A stretch of 64,000 nucleotides of DNA from Duganella aceris. GTDB taxonomy: Bacteria; Pseudomonadota; Gammaproteobacteria; Burkholderiales; Burkholderiaceae_D. The notes under the pieces were generated by a model that saw nothing but the letters and a program-made list of their open reading frames with translations, made no database searches and was not told where the DNA came from. This document shows, one piece after another, positions 49,901 through 59,930 of this stretch. The stretch's first letter is position 1. Each line of letters opens with the position of its first letter. A program made the position numbers and the translations under genes. The stretch is taken from positions 62,001 through 126,000 of the forward strand of contig NZ_JAADJT010000005.1 of the NCBI RefSeq assembly GCF_011090165.1, written 5' to 3'.

Positions 49901-49944
49901 GAATCCGGTCGACAAGGGTGCCTATATGGTGACTGATCGGATTC
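49901..49944 (+). promoter_or_regulatory. Structured rpsB leader hairpin, candidate S2 autoregulatory site
   Basis: GAATCCGGTCG (49901-49911) pairs with TGATCGGATTC (49934-49944), an 11-bp stem that includes two G-U pairs, with a 22-base loop. It ends 13 bases before the GGAG ribosome-binding site. In gammaproteobacteria ribosomal protein S2 represses its own rpsB-tsf mRNA through leader structure. A similar role here is an inference from position and stem length. Confidence 0.5.
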
Positions 49945-49967
49945 CAGACCCAACCCTGGAGTTTAAT

Positions 49968-50720
49968 ATGTCCGTAACTATGCGCGAAATGCTGGAAGCC
50001 GGTGTCCACTTCGGTCACCAAACCCGTTTCTGGAACCCAAAGATGGCACCGTTCATCTTCGGTCACCGCAACAAGATCCATATCATCAACTTGGAAAAGA
50101 CGATGACCATGTATCAAGAAGCGATGAAGCACGTGAAACAGGTCGCGTCGAACCGCGGCACCATCCTGATGGTCGGCACCAAGCGTCAAGCACGCGAAAT
50201 CATTGCAGCCGAAGCGGCACGCGCAGGCGTTCCTTTCGTCGACCAACGCTGGTTGGGCGGCATGCTGACCAACTTCAAAACCATCAAGACCTCGATCAAG
50301 CGCCTGAAAGACATGGAAGCCCAGATCGAAGACGGTTCGGTTGAGAAGCTGTCGAAAAAAGAAGGCCTGATGTTCCAGCGCGAAATGATCAAGCTGCAAA
50401 AATCGATCGGCGGCATCAAGGACATGGGCGGCGTTCCTGACGCTATCTTCGTCGTCGACGTCGGCTACCACAAAGGCGCCATCACCGAAGCCGCCAAACT
50501 GGGCATCCCGGTCATCGGCGTGGTCGATACCAACCACACCCCGGAAGGCGTGCAGTTCGTCATCCCAGGTAACGATGACTCGTCGAAAGCGATCACCCTG
50601 TACGCCCGTGGCGTTGCGGATGCGATCCTGGAAGGCCGCGCAGCAGCCGGCAACGAAGTCGTGCAAATGGTTCAAGCCGCAGCTGGCGACGAATTCGTCG
50701 AAGTCAGCGAACAAGCTTAA
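49968..50720 (+). CDS. rpsB: 30S ribosomal protein S2
   Basis: A 250-residue ribosomal protein. The start (M)[19 protein letters not shown] is preceded by GGAG; the same frame is open back to 49872 across the leader hairpin but that part is not conserved-looking. Family landmarks are [49 protein letters not shown] and [20 protein letters not shown]. Codon use is more biased than in neighbouring genes, as expected for high expression. A terminator follows, before tsf. Confidence 0.99.
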   Translation: MSVTMREMLEAGVHFGHQTRFWNPKMAPFIFGHRNKIHIINLEKTMTMYQEAMKHVKQVASNRGTILMVGTKRQAREIIAAEAARAGVPFVDQRWLGGMLTNFKTIKTSIKRLKDMEAQIEDGSVEKLSKKEGLMFQREMIKLQKSIGGIKDMGGVPDAIFVVDVGYHKGAITEAAKLGIPVIGVVDTNHTPEGVQFVIPGNDDSSKAITLYARGVADAILEGRAAAGNEVVQMVQAAAGDEFVEVSEQA

Positions 50721-50740
50721 TCGCTTGTAGCAAGCGATGG

Positions 50741-50775
50741 AAAAAGGGGGTGGCCAACAGCTCCCCCTTTTTTTT
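50741..50775 (+). terminator. Intrinsic terminator/attenuator between rpsB and tsf
   Basis: AAAAAGGGGG (50741-50750) pairs with CCCCCTTTTT (from 50763) and is followed by a run of eight T residues to 50775. A smaller perfect 7-bp hairpin lies just before it (50721-50737). It would end much of the rpsB transcript and so lower tsf expression unless tsf has its own promoter. Confidence 0.88.
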
Positions 50776-50828
50776 AACGTAAATGGTTAGAGCACCGCTC
50801 ACCACCCCACCGAATACAGGAGAAACAC

Positions 50829-51746
50829 ATGGCAGCTATTACCGCAGCAATGGTAGGCGAACTGCGCGCGAAAACCGACGCGCCGATGATGGAATGCAAA
50901 AAAGCACTGACCGAAGCCGAAGGCGACATGGGTCGTGCCGAAGAGATCCTGCGCGTCAAGCTGGGCGGCAAGGCTGGTAAAGCAGCCAGCCGCATCACCG
51001 CCGAAGGCGTGGTCGCCACCTACATCGCCAACGGCGTGGGCGCACTGATCGAAGTGAACTCGGAAACCGACTTCGTCGCGAAAAACGACGATTTCCTGAA
51101 CCTGGCCAACACCGCCGCCCGTCTGGTCGCGGAAAAGAACCCGGCCGACGTCGCAGCCCTGCTGGCGCTGCCAGCCGGCGACGACGGCAAGACCCTGGAC
51201 GAAGTGCGCGCCGCGCTGATCGGTAAAATCGGCGAAAACATGTCGATCCGCCGCTTCCAGCGTTTCGAAACCAGCAGCAAGCTGGCGTCGTACCTGCACG
51301 GCACCCGCATCGGCGTGATGGTTGAATTCGACGGCGCCGACGAACAAGTCGGCAAAGACGTCGCCATGCACATCGCCGCGATGAAGCCGGTGTCGCTGTC
51401 GGCCGACCAGGTTCCTGCCGAACTGATCGAAAAAGAGCGTTCGGTCGCCAAGCTGAAGGCCGACGAAGATGCGGCGACCGCCGTCGCCGCCGGCAAACCA
51501 GTGCAGCCTGCCGACATCGTCGCCAAGCGCCTGGAAGGTTCGGTACAGAAGTACCTGAAGGAAGTATCGCTGCTGAACCAGGCTTTCGTTAAAAACGACA
51601 AGCAATCGATCGAGCAGATGCTGAAAGAAAAAGCCACCACCGTCAAGGCGTTCGCCATGTACGTGGTCGGCGAGGGCATCGAGAAGAAGGTGGACGACTT
51701 CGCAGCGGAAGTGGCCGCGCAAGTGGCCGCCTCCAAAGGAGCGTAA
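50829..51746 (+). CDS. tsf: Elongation factor Ts
   Basis: A 305-residue guanine-nucleotide exchange factor for EF-Tu. The N-terminal UBA-like domain contains [20 protein letters not shown] and the signature [12 protein letters not shown], followed by the core motif [25 protein letters not shown] lies before the ATG. It follows rpsB after a terminator-like hairpin, and its own terminator is 9 bases past the stop codon. Confidence 0.99.
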   Translation: MAAITAAMVGELRAKTDAPMMECKKALTEAEGDMGRAEEILRVKLGGKAGKAASRITAEGVVATYIANGVGALIEVNSETDFVAKNDDFLNLANTAARLVAEKNPADVAALLALPAGDDGKTLDEVRAALIGKIGENMSIRRFQRFETSSKLASYLHGTRIGVMVEFDGADEQVGKDVAMHIAAMKPVSLSADQVPAELIEKERSVAKLKADEDAATAVAAGKPVQPADIVAKRLEGSVQKYLKEVSLLNQAFVKNDKQSIEQMLKEKATTVKAFAMYVVGEGIEKKVDDFAAEVAAQVAASKGA

Positions 51747-51754
51747 TACTAAAG

Positions 51755-51781
51755 AAAACGGGCCGAGAGGCCCGTTTTTTT
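51755..51781 (+). terminator. Intrinsic terminator of tsf
   Basis: ACGGGCC (51758-51764) and GGCCCGT (51769-51775) form a 7-bp stem with a GAGA loop, extended by flanking A-T pairs, followed by seven T residues. It separates rpsB-tsf from pyrH-frr. A second short palindrome (51796-51809) and a TATGAT (51814-51819) that may be the pyrH -10 lie beyond it. Confidence 0.93.
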
Positions 51782-51867
51782 AAGCCCGCAGCAGTGCCCG
51801 GCGCCGGGCGAGGTATGATAGGCGCCGGCAAGCTTACCCGAATTAATCAACTTAGGAGCCCCGTCTC

Positions 51868-52584
51868 ATGTCCAAACCAGCCTACAAGCGCGTCCTCCTT
51901 AAATTGTCCGGCGAAGCCCTGATGGGCGATGATCCTTACGGCATCAACCGCGCCACGATCGAACGGATGGTGGCCGACGTGGCCGAGGTCGCGAAACTGG
52001 GCGTGGAACTGGCGATCGTCATCGGCGGCGGCAACATCTTCCGCGGCGTCGCCCCCGGCGCCCAAGGCATGGACCGCGCCACCGCCGACTACATGGGCAT
52101 GCTGGCCACCGTCATGAACGCGCTGGCCCTGGCCGACGCCATGCGCCATGTCGGCATCACCGCCCGCGTCATGTCGGCGATCGGCATCGAGCAGGTGGTC
52201 GAGCCGTATGTGCGCCCGAAGGCGCTGCAATACCTGGAGGAGGGCAAGGTGGTGGTGTTCGCCGCCGGCACCGGCAACCCGTTCTTCACCACCGACACCG
52301 CCGCCGCGCTGCGCGGTTCGGAGATCAGCGCCGAGATCGTGCTGAAGGCCACCAAGGTCGACGGCGTCTACACCGCCGACCCGAAGAAGGACCCGAACGC
52401 CACGCTGTACGGCACCATCAGCTTCGATGAAGCCATCGCCAAGCATCTGCAAGTGATGGACGCCACCGCCTTCGCGCTGTGCCGCGACCAGAAATTGCCG
52501 ATCAAAGTATTCTCCATCACCAAGCCGGGCGCGCTGATGCGCGTGATTCTGGGCGAGGATGAGGGTACACTGGTTCACGTTTAA
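51868..52584 (+). CDS. pyrH: UMP kinase
   Basis: A 238-residue amino-acid-kinase-fold enzyme that phosphorylates UMP to UDP. Landmarks are [20 protein letters not shown], the Gly-rich [40 protein letters not shown] and the nucleotide-site region [25 protein letters not shown] lies 11 bases before the ATG. frr follows after 27 bases. Confidence 0.98.
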   Translation: MSKPAYKRVLLKLSGEALMGDDPYGINRATIERMVADVAEVAKLGVELAIVIGGGNIFRGVAPGAQGMDRATADYMGMLATVMNALALADAMRHVGITARVMSAIGIEQVVEPYVRPKALQYLEEGKVVVFAAGTGNPFFTTDTAAALRGSEISAEIVLKATKVDGVYTADPKKDPNATLYGTISFDEAIAKHLQVMDATAFALCRDQKLPIKVFSITKPGALMRVILGEDEGTLVHV

Positions 52585-52611
52585 ACAATATTCCGTATTA
52601 GGAGAGCAGCA

Positions 52612-53172
52612 ATGTCCGTAGCTGACGTTAAGAAGAATGCGCAAGAGCGCATGACCAAATCGCTGGAAACCTTGCGCGCCGATCTGGCCAAGGTCCGCAC
52701 CGGCCGCGCCCACACCGGCATCCTGGACCATGTGATGGTCGAGTACTACGGTTCGCCGACCGCGCTGAGCCAGGTGGCCAACGTGACCCTGATGGACGCC
52801 CGCACCATCGGCGTCCAGCCGTTCGAGAAGAAAATGGCGTCGACCATCGAGAAGGCCATCCGCGACGCCGACCTGGGGCTGAACCCGTCGTCGCAGGGTG
52901 ACATGATCCGCGTGCCGACCCCGCCGCTGACCGAGGAACGCCGCAAGGAGATGGTCAAGCTGGTCAAGAGCGAAGCCGAGGACGCCAAGATCGCGGTGCG
53001 CAACATCCGCCGCGACGGCAATGAAGGCTTGAAAAAGCTGGTCAAGGACAAGGCGATCTCGGAAGACGACGAACGCCGCGCGGTCGACGAAGTGCAGAAG
53101 CTGACCGACAAGTTCATCGCCGACATCGACAAGATGGTCACGGAAAAAGAAAAAGAAGTGCTGACGGTTTAA
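52612..53172 (+). CDS. frr: Ribosome recycling factor
   Basis: A 186-residue factor that splits post-termination ribosomes together with EF-G. The N-terminal helix contains [20 protein letters not shown], domain II begins [20 protein letters not shown], and the C-terminal long helices contain [25 protein letters not shown] precedes the start codon. A large nested inverted repeat lies downstream, before uppS. Confidence 0.99.
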   Translation: MSVADVKKNAQERMTKSLETLRADLAKVRTGRAHTGILDHVMVEYYGSPTALSQVANVTLMDARTIGVQPFEKKMASTIEKAIRDADLGLNPSSQGDMIRVPTPPLTEERRKEMVKLVKSEAEDAKIAVRNIRRDGNEGLKKLVKDKAISEDDERRAVDEVQKLTDKFIADIDKMVTEKEKEVLTV

Positions 53173-53177
53173 CCCGC

Positions 53178-53276
53178 AGACGCCAGCGGCCGATCCAGCA
53201 CCTCGTCCGAGGGGACGGACCCCGTACGGGGTCCGTCCCCGCCGAACGCCGGGGTGCGGGGTTGACGCTGGCGTCT
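53178..53276. repeat. Nested inverted repeat around a 30-bp palindrome, frr-uppS gap
   Basis: The centre, 53211-53240, is a perfect palindrome: GGGGACGGACCCC, GTAC, GGGGTCCGTCCCC. Outside it AGACGCCAGCG (53178-53188) is exactly complementary to CGCTGGCGTCT (53266-53276), and GCACC (53198-53202) matches GGTGC (53253-53257). The whole could fold into one long hairpin of almost 100 bases between frr and uppS. The central GTAC core and GGGG...CCCC arms match the element at 32689 with a few substitutions. It may end the pyrH-frr transcript. Confidence 0.9.
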
Positions 53277-53283
53277 TGTCTTT

Positions 53284-53311
53284 TTGCGTCACAACTGCAA
53301 TACTTTATACT
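53284..53311 (+). promoter_or_regulatory. Candidate promoter of uppS and downstream genes
   Basis: TTGCGT (53284-53289), 16 bases and TATACT (53306-53311), 17 bases before the uppS start codon. The -35 is only a half match. It lies directly after the nested inverted repeat, which fits a new transcript starting there. Confidence 0.45.
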
Positions 53312-53328
53312 TTGGCACCGAAGTTTTC

Positions 53329-54081
53329 ATGAAATATACGAGTTCGACCACCGAGGTTCCCGACGCGCCCAACGTGCCGCGCCATGTCGCCATCATCATG
53401 GATGGCAATGGCCGCTGGGCGACCAAGCGCTTCCTGCCGCGCGTGGCCGGGCACGTCAAGGGCGTCGAAGCGGTGCGCACCGTGGTCGAGGCCTGCGCCC
53501 GCCGCGGCGTCGAATACCTGACCGTGTTCGCCTTCAGCTCGGAAAACTGGCGCCGTCCGGAAGAGGAAGTGTCGCTGCTGATGCGCCTGTTCGTGACCGC
53601 GCTCGACCGCGAAGTGGCCAAGCTGCACGCCAACAATATCCGCTTGAAAGTCGTCGGCGACCTGTCGCGCTTCGACGCCAAGCTGCAAACCATGATCGCC
53701 GCCGCCGAGCGCAAGACCGCCGGCAACACCCGCATGACCGTCACCGTCTGCGCCAACTACGGCGGCCGCTGGGACATCATGCAGGCGGTGGCGAAGATGG
53801 TCGCCGCCCACCCCGGCGCCACCGACTTCAGCGAGGAGCAACTGGCGCCGCACCTGGCGATGGCCTACGCGCCCGAGCCCGACCTGTTCATCCGCACCGG
53901 CGGCGAGCAGCGCATCTCCAACTTCCTGCTGTGGCAACTGGCCTACACGGAACTGTTCTTCACCGACACCTACTGGCCCGATTTTTCCATCGAGTGCCTC
54001 GACGAGGCGATCGCCTCCTACCAGCACCGTGAACGCCGTTTCGGCCGCACCGGCGCGCAACTGGCCGAGAAAAAAACCTGA
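53329..54081 (+). CDS. uppS: Undecaprenyl diphosphate synthase (di-trans,poly-cis)
   Basis: A 250-residue cis-prenyltransferase read from the ATG at 53329. It makes the C55 carrier lipid for peptidoglycan and O-antigen. The catalytic Asp is in [15 protein letters not shown], and the other motifs are [29 protein letters not shown] and [20 protein letters not shown]. The ribosome-binding site is weak. The stop codon shares a base with the cdsA start codon (TGATG). Confidence 0.98.
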   Translation: MKYTSSTTEVPDAPNVPRHVAIIMDGNGRWATKRFLPRVAGHVKGVEAVRTVVEACARRGVEYLTVFAFSSENWRRPEEEVSLLMRLFVTALDREVAKLHANNIRLKVVGDLSRFDAKLQTMIAAAERKTAGNTRMTVTVCANYGGRWDIMQAVAKMVAAHPGATDFSEEQLAPHLAMAYAPEPDLFIRTGGEQRISNFLLWQLAYTELFFTDTYWPDFSIECLDEAIASYQHRERRFGRTGAQLAEKKT

Positions 54082-54920
54082 TGCTGAAAACTAGGATTAT
54101 TACCGCTGTGATCTTGCTGGCGGTGTTGCTGCCGGTCCTGTTCTTCAACTATTTCCCAGCGTTCGCCTTTGTGGTCACGTTGTTCGTCGGCGCCGCCATC
54201 TGGGAGGGCGCGCGCCTGTTCGGCCTGGGCGCGACCGCCGCCCGCGTCGCCGGCGTGCTGGCCGCGGTGCTGTTCGTGGTGCTGATGTACTCGGCCAAGC
54301 CGGGCGCGGTCACCGCGCTGTACGGCGTGGCCGCCTTGCTGTGGCTGATCCGTTACGCGCCGTCGCTGGGCCTCGGCCTGCCGCCGCTGAAGGGCGCGGC
54401 CAACTGGTCGATGGCGATCACCTTCAGCTTCGCCATCTTCGCCTGCTTCTTCGCCATCGTCGGCCTGTACCTGCAATCGCCGCTGTACCTGCTGTCGGTG
54501 ATGGTGCTGGTGTGGATCGCCGACATCGGCGCCTACTTCTCCGGCAAGGCCTTCGGCAAGCGCAAGCTGGCGCCGACGATCTCGCCGGGCAAATCGTGGG
54601 AAGGCGCGATCGGCGGCGGCGTCGCCGTGCTGGTCATCGCCTCCCTCTCGATCCTGCTGGCGCACGACACCGCGCCATGGCTGCAAGACACCTTCGCCTA
54701 CAAGCTGCAGGCCCGCTTCGGCTGGGCGCTGACCTTGCTGGCACTATTGGTCGTGGTCGCCGCGTCGGTGATCGGCGACCTGTTCGAATCCCAACTCAAG
54801 CGCCGCGCCGCGATCAAGGACAGCAGCAACCTGCTGCCGGGCCACGGCGGCGTGCTTGACCGTATCGACGCCTTGATCCCCGTGCTGCCGCTGGCGGCCC
54901 TGATCGGGGCGTGGCTCTGA
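54081..54920 (+). CDS. cdsA: Phosphatidate cytidylyltransferase
   Basis: A 279-residue membrane enzyme that makes CDP-diacylglycerol, the precursor of all phospholipids. It has about eight hydrophobic helices, beginning IITAVILLAVLLPVLFFNYF. The C-terminal family signature is seen in SQLKRRAAIKDSSNLLPGHG followed by GVLDRID. WIADIGAYFSGKAFGKRKLA and PTISPGKSWEGAIGG are also typical. It overlaps uppS by one base. Confidence 0.98.
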   Translation: MLKTRIITAVILLAVLLPVLFFNYFPAFAFVVTLFVGAAIWEGARLFGLGATAARVAGVLAAVLFVVLMYSAKPGAVTALYGVAALLWLIRYAPSLGLGLPPLKGAANWSMAITFSFAIFACFFAIVGLYLQSPLYLLSVMVLVWIADIGAYFSGKAFGKRKLAPTISPGKSWEGAIGGGVAVLVIASLSILLAHDTAPWLQDTFAYKLQARFGWALTLLALLVVVAASVIGDLFESQLKRRAAIKDSSNLLPGHGGVLDRIDALIPVLPLAALIGAWL

Positions 54921-54944
54921 TACCTGGCTCTGAAAGAAATCACT

Positions 54945-56138
54945 ATGCAACGCATCACCATCCTTGGCGCCACCGGTTCGATCGGCGTGTCCACGCTGGA
55001 CGTGCTCGCCCGTCATCCCGAGCGCTATTCGGTCTACGCCCTGTCGGCGCAAACCCGGGTTGAAGAGCTGGCCGCGCAGTGCGTGCAATTCCGTCCGGCG
55101 CGCGCCGTGGTCGGCAGCGCCGCCGGCGCCGCGCAACTGACGGCATTGCTGCGCGCCGCCGGCGTCGCCACCGAAGTCGATTACGGCGAAGCCGCGCTGT
55201 GCGCCATCGCCAGCGCGCCCGAAGTCGACACCGTGATGGCCGCCATCGTCGGCGCCGCCGGCCTGGCGCCGACGCTGGCCGCGGCGCGCGGCGGCAAGAA
55301 GGTCCTGCTGGCCAACAAGGAAGCGCTGGTGATGTCCGGCCAGCTGTTCATCGACGCCGCGCGCGAAGCCGGCGCGGTGCTGCTGCCGATCGACAGCGAA
55401 CACAATGCGATCTTCCAGTGCATGCCGCAGTTCGGCGGCAAGGTGCCGGCGGTGCGCGAGCAGGGCGCCGGTGTCGCCAAGATCCTGCTGACCGCCTCCG
55501 GCGGCCCGTTCCTGACGCGCGACGTCGAGACGCTGGACGCGGTCACGCCCGACCAGGCCTGCAAGCACCCGACCTGGTCGATGGGCCGCAAGATCTCGGT
55601 CGACTCGGCCACGATGATGAACAAGGGCCTGGAAGTGATCGAAGCGCACTGGCTGTTCGGCGCGCCGGCCGAGCAGATCGAAGTGGTGATCCATCCGCAA
55701 TCGGTGATCCATTCGATGGTGTCCTACGTCGACGGTTCGGTGCTGGCGCAGCTGGGCAACCCGGACATGCGCACCCCGATCGCGCACGCGCTGGCCTACC
55801 CGGAGCGCATCGCCTCCGGCGTGGCGCAGCTGGACCTGACGCAGATCGCGACGCTGCAGTTCGAACGTCCCGACTTCAAGCGCTTCCCGTGCCTGGCGCT
55901 GGCCTTCGACGCCTTGCGCGCCGGCGGCACCGCGCCCGCGCTGCTGAACGCCGCCAATGAAGTCGCGGTGCAGGCCTTCCTCGACCTGAAGATCGGCTTC
56001 CGCCAGATCGACCGCGTGATCGCGCACGTGATGGATGCGCTGCCGCACGGCGCGGCGCACAGCATCGAAGCGGTGATGGCGCAGGACGCCGCCGCGCGCG
56101 CCGCCGCCGACACCCATATCGCCGGACTGTCCAGATGA
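54945..56138 (+). CDS. dxr: 1-deoxy-D-xylulose 5-phosphate reductoisomerase
   Basis: A 397-residue NADPH-dependent enzyme, the second step of the MEP isoprenoid pathway. The NADPH site is [20 protein letters not shown]. The metal/substrate region includes [14 protein letters not shown], and the motifs [20 protein letters not shown] and [20 protein letters not shown] are characteristic. The stop codon overlaps the rseP start codon (ATGA). Confidence 0.98.
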   Translation: MQRITILGATGSIGVSTLDVLARHPERYSVYALSAQTRVEELAAQCVQFRPARAVVGSAAGAAQLTALLRAAGVATEVDYGEAALCAIASAPEVDTVMAAIVGAAGLAPTLAAARGGKKVLLANKEALVMSGQLFIDAAREAGAVLLPIDSEHNAIFQCMPQFGGKVPAVREQGAGVAKILLTASGGPFLTRDVETLDAVTPDQACKHPTWSMGRKISVDSATMMNKGLEVIEAHWLFGAPAEQIEVVIHPQSVIHSMVSYVDGSVLAQLGNPDMRTPIAHALAYPERIASGVAQLDLTQIATLQFERPDFKRFPCLALAFDALRAGGTAPALLNAANEVAVQAFLDLKIGFRQIDRVIAHVMDALPHGAAHSIEAVMAQDAAARAAADTHIAGLSR

Positions 56139-57508
56139 ACTTCCTGCAAACCGTCCTGGCCTTCGTGGTCTGCCTGGGCTCCCTGATCGTGTTCCACGAA
56201 CTGGGGCACTACCTGGTGGCGCGCTGGTGCGGCGTCAAGGTGCTGCGCTTCTCGGTCGGCATGGGCAAGGTGGTGTGGTCGCGCCGCGTCGGCCCCGATC
56301 AAACCGAATGGGCCATCTCGGCGCTGCCGCTGGGCGGCTACGTCAAGATGCTGGACGCGCGCGAAGGCGATCTGTCGGCCCTGCCGGCGGCCGAACTGCA
56401 GCGCGAGTTCACGCGGCAGAACGTCTGGAAGCGCATCGCCATCGTCGCCGCCGGCCCGCTGGCCAACTTCCTGATCGCGATCATCCTGTTCACCGGCCTG
56501 TACATGCACGGCGTCGAAGAACCGAGCAGCAGGATCGCGCTGCGCGGCGTCGACGTCGCGGCCGACGCCACGCCGGCGTGGCGCGCCGGCCTGCGTGGCG
56601 GCGACGTGGTCACCGCCATCAACGACCAGCCGGTCGGCGTGTGGTCGGAGCTGCGCTGGCAGCTGATCCAGGCCGCCGTCGACAAGACCGAAGCCCGCGT
56701 CGCCGTCGAGCGCGCGGGCCAGGGCCGTTTCACCTTCGTGCTGCCGGCGTCCGCGCTGGCGACGCTGAACCTGGAGGGCGACGTGCCGTCCGAGCTGGGC
56801 ATCGCGGTGGCGCGTCCGGCGCCGCTGGTGCAGCAGGTGGTGGCGGGCGGCGCGGCCGAACGCGCCGGCCTGCGCGCCGGCGACCTGCTGCTGTCGGTGG
56901 ACGGCGCGGCCGTCGCCGACGGCATCGCCTTCATCGACATCATGCGCGTCTCGGCCGGCAAGACGCTGCAGATCGCGCTGCGGCGCGACGGCCAGCCGAT
57001 GACGCTGGCGGTGACGCCGCAGGCGGAACAAGCAAAAACGGCTAAAGGAACTGTAACAGTCGGTAAGATCGGCGCTTACGTCGCTTTGCAGCCGGATATG
57101 ATCAGCGTGCCATCGTCCCCGGTGGCGGCGGTCGGCAAGGCCGTGGTCCGCGTCTGGGATACCTGCGCCATGACGCTCAAGATGATCGGCAAGATGATCA
57201 CCGGCGAAGCCTCGCTGAAGAACGTCACCGGACCGATCACCATCGCCGATTATGCCGGCCAGACCGCACGGATGGGCGTGGCCAGCTATTTGAGCTTTAT
57301 CGCCTTCATCAGCATCAGTCTCGGCGTGATGAATTTACTACCGATTCCCGTTCTGGATGGGGGGCATTTGCTGTATTATTCGCTGGAAGTTTTAACTGGG
57401 CGTTCTGTGCCGGAGCGCGTAGGCGAAATAGCGCAACGCCTGGGCATGGGTTTATTACTGACCTTGATGCTGCTGGCGGTGTTTAATGACGTCGCCCGGC
57501 TGCTGTAG
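56135..57508 (+). CDS. rseP: Site-2 intramembrane protease RseP
   Basis: A 457-residue zinc protease of the inner membrane. The active site is HELGH (His21, Glu22, His25) in the first helix, and the second metal motif is [13 protein letters not shown] near residue 400. Two PDZ domains lie between (about 115-190 with [20 protein letters not shown], and 205-290 with [17 protein letters not shown]). In the sigmaE pathway it cleaves the anti-sigma factor after the first cut. Position between dxr and bamA is conserved. Confidence 0.97.
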   Translation: MNFLQTVLAFVVCLGSLIVFHELGHYLVARWCGVKVLRFSVGMGKVVWSRRVGPDQTEWAISALPLGGYVKMLDAREGDLSALPAAELQREFTRQNVWKRIAIVAAGPLANFLIAIILFTGLYMHGVEEPSSRIALRGVDVAADATPAWRAGLRGGDVVTAINDQPVGVWSELRWQLIQAAVDKTEARVAVERAGQGRFTFVLPASALATLNLEGDVPSELGIAVARPAPLVQQVVAGGAAERAGLRAGDLLLSVDGAAVADGIAFIDIMRVSAGKTLQIALRRDGQPMTLAVTPQAEQAKTAKGTVTVGKIGAYVALQPDMISVPSSPVAAVGKAVVRVWDTCAMTLKMIGKMITGEASLKNVTGPITIADYAGQTARMGVASYLSFIAFISISLGVMNLLPIPVLDGGHLLYYSLEVLTGRSVPERVGEIAQRLGMGLLLTLMLLAVFNDVARLL

Positions 57509-57552
57509 CAGTACTGTGTAGTTCTCGTTGATTTAGCCATTGAATAACCCCA

Positions 57553-59889
57553 ATGAAATTATATTCTGACCGTATCACTTCACCTTCCTTTCGCCGTAGC
57601 CTGATCGGCGCCGCTGTCCTGGCGCTGTGCGCCGGCCGCGCCATGGCCATCGAACCCTTCGTCATCAAAGATATCCGCGTCGAGGGGATCCAGCGTACGG
57701 AAGCCGGTACGGTGTTCAGCTATCTGCCGGTGCGCGTCGGCGAGACCTTCAACGACGACAAGTCGATCATCGCCATCAAGGCGCTGTACGCCACCCAATT
57801 CTTCAAGGACGTCAAGCTGGAAGCCGACAACGGCGTGCTGGTGGTGCTGGTCGAAGAACGTCCGTCGATCTCCAAAGTGGATTTCGTCGGCACCAAGGAA
57901 TTCGAGAAGGACATCCTGGTCAAGGCGCTGAAGGACATCGGCGTCGGCGAAGCCAAGATTTTCGACAAGGCGTCGGTCGACCGCGCCGAGCAGGAACTCA
58001 AGCGCCAGTACCTGTCGCACGGCCTGTACGGCGTCAAGGTGGTCACCACCGTCACCCCGATCGAGCGCAACCGCGTCAACATCACCTTCACGGTGGACGA
58101 GGGCGAAGTCGCCAAGATCAAGCAGATCAACATCGTCGGCAACAAGGTATTCTCCGACAAGGAACTGCGCGACCAGCTGGCCCTGAACACCGGCGGCTGG
58201 TTCAGCTGGTACACCAAGGCCGACCAGTATTCCAAGACCAAGCTGACCGGCGACATCGAGTCGCTCAAGTCCTTCTATCTGGACCGCGGCTACATCGAGA
58301 TGAACATCGAATCGACCCAGGTGTCGATCACGCCGGACAAGAAGGACATCTACATCACCATCAACATCACCGAGGGTGAGAAGTACAAGGTCTCCGACAT
58401 CAAGTTCGAAGGCGAGACCTTCGGCCGCGAAGAGGAGCTGCGCACGCTGGTGCTGCTGCGCCGCGGCGAGGTGTATTCCGGCGCGCGCCTGACCGCGACC
58501 AACAAGCTGATCTCGGACCGCCTCGGCACCTTCGGCTACGCCTTCGCCAACGTCAACGCCAACCCGGACATCGACCGCGCCAAGCGCGAAGTGGCGTTCA
58601 CCTTCTTCATCGATCCGGGCAAACGCGCCTACGTGCGCCACATGAACATCGCCGGCAACACCAGCACCCGCGACGAAGTGATCCGCCGCGAGTTCCGCCA
58701 GTTCGAGTCGTCCTGGTACGACGCCAACAAGATCAAGCTGTCGCGCGACCGCGTCGACCGCCTCGGCTACTTCAAGGACGTCACCGTCGACACGCCGGAA
58801 GCGCAGGGCACCTCCGACCAGGTCGACGTCAACCTGACCGTGGTCGAGAAACCGACCGGTAACTTCCAGATCGGCGGCGCGTTCTCGCAGTCGGAGAAGT
58901 TCTCGTTCCAGGCGGCGGTCCAGCAGGCCAACTTCGCCGGTTCCGGCACCACCGTCGGCCTAGAGCTGAACACGTCCAAGTACAGCCGCACCATTTCGTT
59001 CTCGCAGACCGACCCGTACTACACCGACGACGGCGTGTCGCGCGGCTACGAGATCTATCTGCGCACGCAGCAGCCGCCGGCGCTCAACATCGGTTCCTAC
59101 ACCATCAAGCAGCAGGGCGGCCGCATCAACTACGGCGTGCCGTTCTCGGAAGTGGACACCGTGTTCTTCGGCATCGGCCTGGAACGTTCGAAGATCACCA
59201 CCGACCAGACCTCGCCGACCCGTTTCCGCGAATACGTGTCGACCATCACCGGCCGCGCCGACGGTATCGGCACTGCCTCGACCAACGCCGTGCCGCTGAC
59301 GGCGGCGTGGGCGCGCGACAGCCGCGACTCGGCGCTGACGCCGACCATCGGCCGCTACCAGCGCGCCAACATCGAACTCGACATCATCGGCGAGCAGAAA
59401 TACTACCGCGCCGTGTACGAGCACCAGTGGTACAAGCCGCTGTTCCCGAAAGTGACGCTGGCCCTGAAGGGCGAGATCGACTTCGGCCACGGCCTGGGCA
59501 ACAGCAAGTACCCGGTGTTCAAGAACTTCTACGGCGGCGGTATCGGTTCGGTGCGCGGCTACCTGAGCTCCTCGCTGGGCGCGGTCGATCCGGTGTACCA
59601 GGATGCGCTGGGCGGCTCCTCGCGCCTGATCGGCAACGCCGAGCTGCAGATGCCGTTCCCGGGTTCCGGCCAGGACCGCAGCCTGCGCTGGTTCGCCTTC
59701 CTCGACGGCGGCCAGGTCTACCAGGAAGGCCAGAAGATGCGTTATTCCGAGCTGCGCTACGCGACAGGCTTGGGCATCAGCTGGATTTCGCCGGTCGGTC
59801 CGCTCAAGTTGAGTTATGCTAAGCCTTTGAACGTCAAGGAAGGCGACCGCCTGGAACGCTTCCAGTTCCAGATGGGTAGCGGCTTCTGA
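57553..59889 (+). CDS. bamA: Outer-membrane protein assembly factor BamA
   Basis: A 778-residue outer-membrane protein that inserts beta barrels. It has a signal peptide (SLIGAAVLALCAGRAMA), then five POTRA domains from about residue 35 to 435 (the first begins FVIKDIRVEGIQRTEAGTVF), and a 16-strand Omp85 barrel. The lock motif is VRGY in GGIGSVRGYLSSSLG. It ends with a terminal strand FQFQMGSGF. Its stop codon overlaps an ATG that could start the next frame. Confidence 0.98.
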   Translation: MKLYSDRITSPSFRRSLIGAAVLALCAGRAMAIEPFVIKDIRVEGIQRTEAGTVFSYLPVRVGETFNDDKSIIAIKALYATQFFKDVKLEADNGVLVVLVEERPSISKVDFVGTKEFEKDILVKALKDIGVGEAKIFDKASVDRAEQELKRQYLSHGLYGVKVVTTVTPIERNRVNITFTVDEGEVAKIKQINIVGNKVFSDKELRDQLALNTGGWFSWYTKADQYSKTKLTGDIESLKSFYLDRGYIEMNIESTQVSITPDKKDIYITINITEGEKYKVSDIKFEGETFGREEELRTLVLLRRGEVYSGARLTATNKLISDRLGTFGYAFANVNANPDIDRAKREVAFTFFIDPGKRAYVRHMNIAGNTSTRDEVIRREFRQFESSWYDANKIKLSRDRVDRLGYFKDVTVDTPEAQGTSDQVDVNLTVVEKPTGNFQIGGAFSQSEKFSFQAAVQQANFAGSGTTVGLELNTSKYSRTISFSQTDPYYTDDGVSRGYEIYLRTQQPPALNIGSYTIKQQGGRINYGVPFSEVDTVFFGIGLERSKITTDQTSPTRFREYVSTITGRADGIGTASTNAVPLTAAWARDSRDSALTPTIGRYQRANIELDIIGEQKYYRAVYEHQWYKPLFPKVTLALKGEIDFGHGLGNSKYPVFKNFYGGGIGSVRGYLSSSLGAVDPVYQDALGGSSRLIGNAELQMPFPGSGQDRSLRWFAFLDGGQVYQEGQKMRYSELRYATGLGISWISPVGPLKLSYAKPLNVKEGDRLERFQFQMGSGF

Positions 59890-59930
59890 TGCCGGTGTTG
59901 AATGACCATTTTTTGCCTCGGAGAAATAAG

